DNA from: Spirochaeta sp. | GTDB taxonomy: Bacteria; Spirochaetota; Spirochaetia; DSM-2461 | NCBI GenBank assembly: GCA_030592625.1 | Contig: JAUVIY010000091.1 | Span: 1-8,963, forward strand | DNA: 8,963 nucleotides | Direction: 5' to 3' | Part shown: piece after piece, positions 1-5,973 of the stretch | Numbering within the stretch: the first letter of the stretch is position 1 | Layout of the letters: every line of letters starts with the position of its first letter | The notes under the pieces: generated by a model | Seen by the model: only the letters and a program-made list of their open reading frames with translations | Databases searched by the model: none | Told to the model about the DNA's origin: nothing | Position numbers and translations under genes: made by a program

Positions 1-1860
1 ATGGCGGCACGACAGGGCGGACGCATTATCATCACGAATCCGGATATGCTTCACACAGGGGTTCTTCCCAACCATACGAAATGGATCGAGTTCTTCCGGA
101 ATCTGAAATATATCGTTCTTGATGAACTTCACACATACACCGGTGTTTTCGGTTCCCATATGGCCAACCTGATGCGCAGACTCATCCGGATCTGCCGCTT
201 CTATGGTTCGGAACCTGTGGTAATCGGTACCAGTGCCACTATTGGAAATCCGGGTGAACTGGCCGAAACATTAGTCGGTCGCGGTTTCGAACTCGTGGAT
301 TGCAACGGTGCGCCTGCGGGTGAAAAGCATCTCATCCTGTACAATCCTCCGCTGGTGGATCAGGTACAGGGAATCCGTCGGGGGGTGGTTCTGGAATCCC
401 GCCGCCTGACCCTCAGGTTACTCAAAGCCGGTGTGAAAACCATCGTATTCACCCGAAGTCGCATCCATGCGGAGCTTGTTTCCACTTATGTCAATGAAAG
501 TCTTGCAAACATGTATAACGACAATCACAGGATCCGTGTCGAGTCTTACAGGGGCGGATATCTTCCCAATGAGAGGAGATCTATTGAAAAAGGGCTGCGG
601 GACGGTTCCATTCAGGGGGTGGTTTCCACCAACGCACTGGAACTCGGAATCGACATCGGCGGACTGGATGCTGCGGTTCTTGCCGGTCTTCCCTCCTCGG
701 TGGCTTCCGCCTGGCAGAGGGCGGGACGCGCGGGGCGCTCGGGAGACGTTTCGGTAGCTATCATGGTGGGTTCCTCCAGTCCTACCGATCAATACCTGGT
801 ACGTCACCCGGACTATTTTCTCTCCCGGTTCCCCGAATCGGCTTTCGTTGATCCATCCAACCTCTATATCCTTTCTGATCATCTCAAATGTGCTGCCTTT
901 GAACTGCCGTTCGAAGAGAGTGAGGATTTCGGCGGCGACCCGACGGACCTCCTGGGATATCTCGAGGAACAGGGCGTGCTGCGGCATACTTCGGGGCGTT
1001 GGTTCTGGTCCGACAGGTCCTATCCTTCCGAACGTGTTTCCATGCGCGGGGGAGGGGATGGAAACGTCGTCATTGTGGACCAGACTAAAGGGCAAAACGT
1101 CGTTATCGGCGAAATGGACAGCCATTCGGCCAGGGAGATGCTCCATGACGAAGCCATCTACCTTCATCGGGGTGAACAGTACCAGGTAAAGAAACTCAAT
1201 CTGGATAATCATCATGCATATGTGGAAACTTCGGAAGTGAATTACTATACCGACGCCCTGGTGAAAAGTGATATCAAGGTACTGGAGGAAGATCGGCGCA
1301 GAAAGGCGGCAGGACTCGAAGAGCGTCTGGGCGACCTCCTGGTGCGCAGTGAGGTGGCCAAGTACAAGAAGATTCGCTTCGGAACCCACGAGAATATCGG
1401 ATATGGGGACATACACCTCCCTGAAGACGAGATGCATACACGGGGCGTCTTCCTGGCATTTGTTCCGGGGACCGCTTCAGCTGTGGCCTGGGAAGGGGTT
1501 CCGGAGGAAATGAAAGCTCCGGTGGTCAGCAGAACCGCCACGTTGATTCGGGTTATCGCACCGGTATTCCTCCTCTGCAGGCCCGGCGACCTGGGTGTGG
1601 CCGCTCGTATACTCGATCCGCATCACAGGGCAAGCGGGATTTATGCATACGACAATTTTCCCGGAGGTATCGGACTGGCCGAATCCCTCATCGATCGGCT
1701 CACCGATTTACTCGATGCCGCTTTGGATCTGATAGAGGCCTGTTCCTGTGAGCGAGGCTGTCCTTCCTGTGTCGGTGCCATGGATGAACGTGACCTCCTG
1801 ACGGGTAATCCTAAAGAAGCCACCCGTCTGTTTCTGGATGCGTGGATCCGGAATCAATGA
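1..1860 (+). CDS. mrfA: MrfA/YprA-type superfamily 2 DNA helicase, C-terminal part (5' end outside window)
   Basis: ATP-dependent DNA helicase of the MrfA/Hrq1 group. In B. subtilis, MrfA works with MrfB to excise mitomycin-C-type DNA lesions. Counting from base 1, the visible 619 residues begin just before motif Ib (TNPDMLH, 12-18). Then come the Walker B box DELH (41-44), motif III SAT (78-80), the second RecA-like domain with motif V (NALELGIDIGG, 211-221) and motif VI (QRAGRAGR, 239-246). The C-terminal third is the MZB/DUF1998 region, with DNFPGGIG (551-558) and four probable zinc-ligand cysteines at 581, 583, 587 and 590. The Walker A/motif I and the N-terminal domain are absent because they lie left of the window, so the ATG at base 1 is probably an internal Met. 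Its stop overlaps the start of mrfB, so the two are co-translated. All visible motifs are intact with no frameshift. Family assignment is firm; the repair role is inferred from the homologue and the neighbour. Confidence 0.93.
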   Translation: MAARQGGRIIITNPDMLHTGVLPNHTKWIEFFRNLKYIVLDELHTYTGVFGSHMANLMRRLIRICRFYGSEPVVIGTSATIGNPGELAETLVGRGFELVDCNGAPAGEKHLILYNPPLVDQVQGIRRGVVLESRRLTLRLLKAGVKTIVFTRSRIHAELVSTYVNESLANMYNDNHRIRVESYRGGYLPNERRSIEKGLRDGSIQGVVSTNALELGIDIGGLDAAVLAGLPSSVASAWQRAGRAGRSGDVSVAIMVGSSSPTDQYLVRHPDYFLSRFPESAFVDPSNLYILSDHLKCAAFELPFEESEDFGGDPTDLLGYLEEQGVLRHTSGRWFWSDRSYPSERVSMRGGGDGNVVIVDQTKGQNVVIGEMDSHSAREMLHDEAIYLHRGEQYQVKKLNLDNHHAYVETSEVNYYTDALVKSDIKVLEEDRRRKAAGLEERLGDLLVRSEVAKYKKIRFGTHENIGYGDIHLPEDEMHTRGVFLAFVPGTASAVAWEGVPEEMKAPVVSRTATLIRVIAPVFLLCRPGDLGVAARILDPHHRASGIYAYDNFPGGIGLAESLIDRLTDLLDAALDLIEACSCERGCPSCVGAMDERDLLTGNPKEATRLFLDAWIRNQ

Positions 1861-3032
1861 GCAATCTCTCGCAGCGCCTGGCCCGTTTGCGTCAGGCCGG
1901 ATTGGCGTCGAAAGCGTCGTCCTCGGAGCGATCAAAGGCCCTGAAACCGGGACCCGGAAAGTCTACTGAGCCCCCCGAGCCGGGATGGAAGAGGCTGACT
2001 GAGGGAGTCTGGGAGCGGATTATCGAATCTCCGTCTCTGCTGCCCGAAGAATTCACGAATCCCTTTATACTTCCCGGGCCGCTCCAGTCGGAAAATCTGG
2101 TTTTCTACGATCTGGAAACAACCGGTCTTTCGGGGGGCGCCGGTAATATCGCTTTCCTCATCGGAATCGGGTGTCAGAAAGCGGGTCGGTTTACCGTCAC
2201 ACAGTTGTTTCTCGAAGATTACCCCGGTGAGACGGCTCTTCTGGAACGCTATACAGAACTTATCGGTGACAACCTTCCTCAAGTTTCCTACAACGGGCGC
2301 TCATTCGATTCCCAGGTTTTAAAAACCCGCTTCCTGCTGAACCGTATGATACCGGTTATACCGCCACAGATCGATCTGCTCTATCCAACCCGTCGCTTAT
2401 GGAAGCCGGTCCTTCCCAATGTCACTCTGGGAACCATTGAGAAAGAGTTGCTGGGTTTCCACAGGGTCGACGATCTTCCAGGGCGTGAAGCTCCGGACGC
2501 ATGGTTCGAATGGCTGAATGGCGATGCGGGACGGATCGGCGGGGTTTTTCGTCACAATGCAGATGATATCATTTCTCTGGCCCGACTCCTTGTTCTTATC
2601 GAAGAATGGGGGGCGCAGAAACCGGAGGAAAGTGATAATGGCATCGGAAAGCGACCGGCAGGTGCTCATCCCTCGGCCCGGGGAATGGCCCGTCAATGGT
2701 CGTTCCGTAATTCCGGCATGGAACGACGCTGGCTTGAGGCGGGGTGGGCCGCCGGGGAGCGTCTCTGCGGCCGGGAACTGGCCGTCAGGCTCAGGCGGGA
2801 AGGTAATTTCCAGGCAGCGGTCGTTATCTGGGAAAAACTTAATGAGAGTGGCAGAGATTTCCCCGCCGCCGTCGAGCTGGCCAAGTTCAGGGAACATCGG
2901 ATGAAAAATCCCGAATCGGCACTCGAGGTTCTTATCGGGCTGAAAAGCCTGCCACTGAGTGTCAGGCACCGCCAGGAACTGGAGCACCGTCGCCGCCGTT
3001 TGGAACGGAAAGCGGCAATGGATTCAAATTAA
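1857..3032 (+). CDS. mrfB: MrfB/YprB-type RNase H-like 3'-5' exonuclease, partner of MrfA
   Basis: Predicted metal-dependent DNA exonuclease of the DnaQ-like fold, acting in the cytoplasm after the MrfA helicase during lesion excision. The product is 391 residues from the ATG at 1857, close to the roughly 400 residues of the B. subtilis protein. Residues 16-43 are Pro/Ser/Lys-rich and probably disordered. The nuclease domain runs from about 78 to 252. It has FYDLETTG (83-90, acidic D85 and E87), SYNGRSFD (144-151, D151) and HNADDI (233-238, H233 and D237), which together make a complete DEDD-type metal site. After a linker at about 253-280, residues 290-385 are helical and TPR-like, as in MrfB. 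The GTG at 1842 is an in-frame alternative start. I prefer 1857 because it forms the classic ATGA overlap with the helicase stop and gives an MSNL... N-terminus resembling the family. The stop TAA at 3030-3032 lies inside the convergent gene's stop. Confidence 0.9.
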   Translation: MSNLSQRLARLRQAGLASKASSSERSKALKPGPGKSTEPPEPGWKRLTEGVWERIIESPSLLPEEFTNPFILPGPLQSENLVFYDLETTGLSGGAGNIAFLIGIGCQKAGRFTVTQLFLEDYPGETALLERYTELIGDNLPQVSYNGRSFDSQVLKTRFLLNRMIPVIPPQIDLLYPTRRLWKPVLPNVTLGTIEKELLGFHRVDDLPGREAPDAWFEWLNGDAGRIGGVFRHNADDIISLARLLVLIEEWGAQKPEESDNGIGKRPAGAHPSARGMARQWSFRNSGMERRWLEAGWAAGERLCGRELAVRLRREGNFQAAVVIWEKLNESGRDFPAAVELAKFREHRMKNPESALEVLIGLKSLPLSVRHRQELEHRRRRLERKAAMDSN

Positions 3033-3048
3033 TCCCACCAGGGCGGGA
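3026..3048 (-). terminator. Possible weak intrinsic terminator of the leftward gene block
   Basis: Read on the - strand, 3048 to 3033 can fold into a GC-rich hairpin (TCCC/GGGA arms plus a G-U and a C-G pair around a 4-base loop). It is followed at once by TTAATTT (3032-3026). The hairpin is made from the last codons of the small barrel gene, and the U-rich tail contains its stop codon. On the + strand one pair becomes A-C and no T-run follows, so it would not stop mrfAB transcription. The T-tract is broken by two A residues, so efficiency is doubtful. No other terminator candidate was seen for this block. Confidence 0.25.
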
Positions 3049-3508
3049 AACTGAATATTACGGCCAGGTCCGGCCAGAGTCCGAATGGGAATTGAATATC
3101 CCGAATAACGCTTTTGCCTTCTTCGAAGAAGAATGGGAATCCCGCCCCGATTCGCAGGTCCACGGTCAATTCATTTTTGAACCGGTAACCCACCAGTATT
3201 GAGGCGCCAACCGAAATCATACCGGCATTGAAAGTGAGGGGCATAGCGGCATTCGGGATTCCTGCAAGCAGATTGATTCGCCAGGGTGTTGTTTCATCGA
3301 GAAAATAAAAAACCCCGGTAAAATCGAATGCCAGTAATTGTGTGTTGGTTCCGATTTTGGTCTGGACTCCGAGGAATCGGTTGAACCTGTATTCAATGCC
3401 ACCACGAATTGTCAACATCCAATCCGCACTGACGTCGAGTCGGAGTTCACCGGCTGATGTAAAAAAGGCAACGAAAATAAGACTGATAAGAAAAATCCAT
3501 TTCTTCAT
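3029..3508 (-). CDS. Small exported beta-rich protein, probable outer-membrane beta-barrel
   Basis: I do not recognise a named family. The 159-residue product has a clear signal peptide: Lys2-Lys3, a hydrophobic core at about 4-17, and probable cleavage after TSA (17-19). The mature part alternates hydrophobic and polar residues in about eight strands separated by short turns, near 21-29, 31-42, 45-55, 58-71, 76-92, 98-110, 113-129 and 146-154. Many aromatics sit at the strand ends, and there are no cysteines. This fits a small 8-strand barrel of OmpX/OmpA-barrel size in the outer membrane. The C-terminus (PPWWD) lacks the usual terminal Phe, so the barrel call is an inference. The start is supported by AGGAAGGA (3517-3524) eight bases upstream. 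It follows glgA by 51 bp on the same strand and may share its transcript. Its stop overlaps the mrfB stop. Confidence 0.72.
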   Translation of the reverse strand: MKKWIFLISLIFVAFFTSAGELRLDVSADWMLTIRGGIEYRFNRFLGVQTKIGTNTQLLAFDFTGVFYFLDETTPWRINLLAGIPNAAMPLTFNAGMISVGASILVGYRFKNELTVDLRIGAGFPFFFEEGKSVIRDIQFPFGLWPDLAVIFSFPPWWD

Positions 3509-3516
3509 TGATCCTG

Positions 3517-3524
3517 TCCTTCCT
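3517..3524 (-). promoter_or_regulatory. Ribosome binding site of the small barrel gene
   Basis: The - strand reads AGGAAGGA here, eight bases before the ATG at 3506-3508. It is a strong Shine-Dalgarno sequence, so the gene is probably translated independently of glgA. Confidence 0.6.
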
Positions 3525-3528
3525 GAAC

Positions 3529-3569
3529 TTCCCGATATACGTCAGAGGGATGTCGTGAATTATCGGGAA
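3529..3569. repeat. 9-bp perfect inverted repeat spanning the glgA stop codon
   Basis: TTCCCGATA at 3529-3537 is matched exactly by TATCGGGAA at 3561-3569, with a 23-base interior. In the leftward transcript it would be a stem-loop that takes in the last codons and stop of glgA and ends just upstream of the next gene's ribosome binding site. No T-run follows on the - strand, so it is not a normal terminator. It could act in mRNA processing or stability, or be a protein-binding palindrome. Function is unproven. Confidence 0.45.
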
Positions 3570-5032
3570 TGGGTTCTTTTCAGAGCACGTGCATACACCC
3601 TCATATATTCTTTTGCGGAAGATTTCCAATCGAAACACAGTTTCATGGCACGTTTTACGGCGATACTCATCGGGCGTTTTCCACTATAGAACCCGATGGC
3701 CCGATGCACTGTATCCGAGAGCTCCACACCAGAAGGATTGTCGAAGACAAATCCGTTTCCCTTGCGTGGGTCTGCAGTCAGATCGGTGACGGTATCCGCC
3801 AGTCCACCGGTTCTTCTCACCACCGGCAGGGTTCCGTAGCGAAGGGAGTACATCTGATTCAGACCGCAGGGTTCGTAGCGGCTGGGCATCAGGAAGAAAT
3901 CCGAACCGGCCTCGATGAGCCTGGAAAACGGACCGCTGAATGCGATTCGGACCGCACAGCTGTCGGGAAAGGTTTCCCCGATTGTACGGAAAGCCTCTTC
4001 ATATTCGATTTCTCCGGTTCCCAATACAACCAGTTGAGCCTTGCCGCTGCGGAAATGTTCCAATGCCGGTCCGTGAATATCGGTGAGCAGGTCAACACCC
4101 TTCTGACCCGTCAGACGGGTAATCATTCCGAAAAGGGGGATTCTGGGATCCGTCGGCAGCCCCATTTCCTTCTGAAGCCGGGTTTTAAGCCTGGTTTTTC
4201 CTCCGAGGTTTTTGACGTTGTAGTTATCGGGTTTGAGTGCGGGATCATCTGCAGGATTCCATTCCCCGTAGTCCATTCCGTTAAGAATGCCGGTGATTCT
4301 GTCCTTTCTTACCGAGAGGATCTCACCAAGACCTTCGGAAAATTCGGAAAGGAATATCTCCCTGGCGTAAGTCGGCGACACTGTGGTGATTTCATCGGCG
4401 CAGTTCAGACCCGCCGCCAGGAAGTTGAGGGAGCCGTTAAGTATGGCTTCTCCCGCATTATAGTGGGCACCACCAGTTGGAAATACGTTGAGATACCCGG
4501 GGGGGAAAATTCCCTGATAACCGAGGTTATGAACGGTAAGTACCGATGCGGTATTGCTGAAATCACGATATCGTTCCGATGTTTTCAGCTTCCAGGCGGC
4601 GGGAGCGGATTGCCAGTCATGAAGATGCAGTATGTCGGGTATCCAGTTCAGACTGCGGCAGAGCTGGAAAGCCGCCGTCGATAGGAAGGCATAGCGCAGG
4701 GCATTGTCCGGCCAGGAACTGGATCCGTCGGGCCCGTACAATCCTTCCCGGCCGTAGAGATTTTCTCTGTCGAGCATATAAACCGGGACATCCGATCCTG
4801 GTAACGTGGTTTTAAAGACGCCGCACCACATTTCTCCCTCGCCCATGGGTACCCCCAGAGGATCGGATATCTGTTCCATATCATTCCGGTCGATCCGGTA
4901 ATATCGGGGCATGATGATCCTGACGTCATGCCCCAGCCGTTTTATTGCATCTGCCAGAGCGGGAACGGCATCCGCCAGTCCTCCGGTCTTGGCAAAAGGT
5001 ACCGCTTCGCTGGTAATCATCAGGATTTTCAT
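3560..5032 (-). CDS. glgA: Glycogen (starch) synthase, GT5 family
   Basis: Transfers glucose from ADP-glucose (the usual bacterial donor) to the non-reducing end of an alpha-1,4-glucan, in the cytoplasm. The 490-residue length is normal for bacterial GlgA (about 477 in E. coli). The N-terminal Rossmann domain opens with the diagnostic KTGGLAD (15-21), then LHLHDWQSA (135-143) and TVHNLGYQG (166-174). The linker region holds GILNGMDYGEWNP (248-260). The C-terminal domain has the donor-site Arg and Lys in TRLTGQKG (305-312), the conserved Glu in SRYEPCGLNQ (384-393, E387) and the second glycine loop RTGGLADTV (407-415). It looks fully active. The start ATG has AGGGAG six bases upstream. No glgB, glgC or glgP lies in the window; upstream at 83 bp is a GNAT gene, downstream at 51 bp a small barrel gene. 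The upstream gap leaves room for its own promoter, but I could not find a convincing one. Confidence 0.95.
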   Translation of the reverse strand: MKILMITSEAVPFAKTGGLADAVPALADAIKRLGHDVRIIMPRYYRIDRNDMEQISDPLGVPMGEGEMWCGVFKTTLPGSDVPVYMLDRENLYGREGLYGPDGSSSWPDNALRYAFLSTAAFQLCRSLNWIPDILHLHDWQSAPAAWKLKTSERYRDFSNTASVLTVHNLGYQGIFPPGYLNVFPTGGAHYNAGEAILNGSLNFLAAGLNCADEITTVSPTYAREIFLSEFSEGLGEILSVRKDRITGILNGMDYGEWNPADDPALKPDNYNVKNLGGKTRLKTRLQKEMGLPTDPRIPLFGMITRLTGQKGVDLLTDIHGPALEHFRSGKAQLVVLGTGEIEYEEAFRTIGETFPDSCAVRIAFSGPFSRLIEAGSDFFLMPSRYEPCGLNQMYSLRYGTLPVVRRTGGLADTVTDLTADPRKGNGFVFDNPSGVELSDTVHRAIGFYSGKRPMSIAVKRAMKLCFDWKSSAKEYMRVYARALKRTHSR

Positions 5033-5038
5033 GACGTA

Positions 5039-5044
5039 CTCCCT
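5039..5044 (-). promoter_or_regulatory. Ribosome binding site of glgA
   Basis: AGGGAG on the - strand, six bases before the ATG at 5030-5032. It confirms the start that keeps the KTGGLAD loop at its usual place near the N-terminus. Confidence 0.6.
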
Positions 5045-5070
5045 ATTTTAGAATAATGTGGATGATCCGG

Positions 5071-5093
5071 AGAGGGAACGTCGAAAGAGGGAA
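5071..5093. repeat. Tandem 8-bp direct repeat in the glgA upstream gap
   Basis: AGAGGGAA occurs at 5071-5078 and again at 5086-5093, a 15-bp period, inside a strongly purine-rich + strand tract (pyrimidine-rich on the coding strand of glgA) that continues to about 5109. It lies about 39-61 bp upstream of the glgA start codon. It could be an operator or simply low-complexity spacer; nothing in the sequence decides this. Confidence 0.3.
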
Positions 5094-5115
5094 ACCTGAA
5101 AGGAGGAAATCTCGT

Positions 5116-5973
5116 TCAGACGGACCAGTATGAGATTCTGAAGGCGCCACGGTCCCTGAAGCCAAGCTTATCGTAGAGTTTCAGGGCCGGGAGATTTGTA
5201 TTCTTTACAAAGAGGCAGGAGCGACGGCCTGATGACTGTATTGAAGAAAGGAGTCTGTCCATCACGGCCCCGGCTATGCCGTAACGCCTCAATTCCGGAA
5301 TGACAAACACACCGCCAATCTGGTCGTAGGTCCATCCCCGGGCATTTGTACCGGCTTTTGCCACGGGACGTCCATCCAGAATGGCATAATACACTTCCTG
5401 ATTCTTCAGGGTGTTCAGAAAAAACCGCCGGCCGTTCCTTTCATCCAACCGGCTCCCCGCCCTGAGAATTTCCTCTATCTGATAGGCTTTTTCAAGGTTC
5501 CACAGGCGATCGAGATCCGAGGTTGATGCACGGTGTATGCTGAGTCCGGGGGGTGCTTCATCAGTTGTCGGGAACGGGCCCTCCCCGGTGAACATCCGGT
5601 AGTTCTCGACATCAGGCACCGCTTCCCCGATCTGTTTTTCGATATCCAGGACCCTGTTTTCCATACCGATGACGGAGAATAAACGGTCCCTTCTGGATCT
5701 GATGAGTTTTTTCAGGAATTCGGTATCGCTTGAATCGGATGCATCCCTGTCGAATGCCGGTAGAACGACGCCGAAACGAGAGATATAGATGGCCCCTTCG
5801 ATCCGGTTGTTATTCTCCCTGATCCAGAGGTGTCCGTTACCGATCCGGCCGAAGCGGGCTACACCTCCGGCATCCTTGAGACGGGATGTGAGAGCGACAT
5901 GCCGCCACTCGTCATTTTTCAGCCAGCTCATCAGCCGTCTGCTGGATTCCCGTCCCGCAGGACGCCATTTCAA
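5116..5973 (-). CDS. Two-domain GNAT-family N-acetyltransferase
   Basis: Predicted acetyl-CoA-dependent acyltransferase in the cytoplasm; the acceptor is unknown. The product is 285 residues, about twice a single GNAT domain. The C-terminal half (about 144-285) is a clear GNAT domain. It has the beta4 strand and acetyl-CoA pyrophosphate loop in GGVFVIPELRRYGIAGA (220-236, R-x-x-G-x-A at 229-234) and the motif B signature NLPALKLYDKLGF (260-272). The N-terminal half (1-140) has weaker GNAT-like or accessory character and may be a degenerate second domain. The start is TTG, overlapping the TGA stop of the nagZ-like gene as TTGA, with AGGA seven bases upstream; no ATG gives a better start. The tight coupling to a hexosaminidase suggests an amino-sugar substrate. 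A glucosamine/glucosaminide N-acetyltransferase (GlmA, a GNAT enzyme of Clostridium acetobutylicum) is a known precedent, but this is inference. Confidence 0.85.
   Translation of the reverse strand: MKWRPAGRESSRRLMSWLKNDEWRHVALTSRLKDAGGVARFGRIGNGHLWIRENNNRIEGAIYISRFGVVLPAFDRDASDSSDTEFLKKLIRSRRDRLFSVIGMENRVLDIEKQIGEAVPDVENYRMFTGEGPFPTTDEAPPGLSIHRASTSDLDRLWNLEKAYQIEEILRAGSRLDERNGRRFFLNTLKNQEVYYAILDGRPVAKAGTNARGWTYDQIGGVFVIPELRRYGIAGAVMDRLLSSIQSSGRRSCLFVKNTNLPALKLYDKLGFRDRGAFRISYWSV

Noticed and set aside
1..3. ATG at base 1 as the true start of the helicase
   Set aside because: Motif I and the N-terminal domain would be missing from an otherwise intact helicase, so the gene almost certainly begins left of the window.
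418..1437. 339-codon open frame on the - strand opposite the helicase
   Set aside because: The helicase frame carries motifs V and VI and the family core here; the antisense product resembles nothing and is unsupported.
3033..3048. Terminator for mrfAB on the + strand
   Set aside because: On this strand the stem has an A-C mismatch and is followed by AACTGAATATT rather than a T-run, so it is not a plausible stop for rightward transcripts.
3569..4684. 371-codon open frame on the + strand opposite glgA
   Set aside because: It lies wholly within a well-supported glgA, its translation shows no domain or realistic composition, and it has no ribosome binding site. It is an antisense shadow of GC-biased codons.
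5049..5056. TATTCT-like -10 box for glgA on the - strand
   Set aside because: It would start transcription inside the glgA ribosome binding site, and no -35 sits at suitable spacing.
5101..5106. Perfect AGGAGG on the + strand
   Set aside because: It looks like a strong ribosome binding site but no credible + strand gene follows; it belongs to the purine-rich tract between the GNAT gene and glgA.
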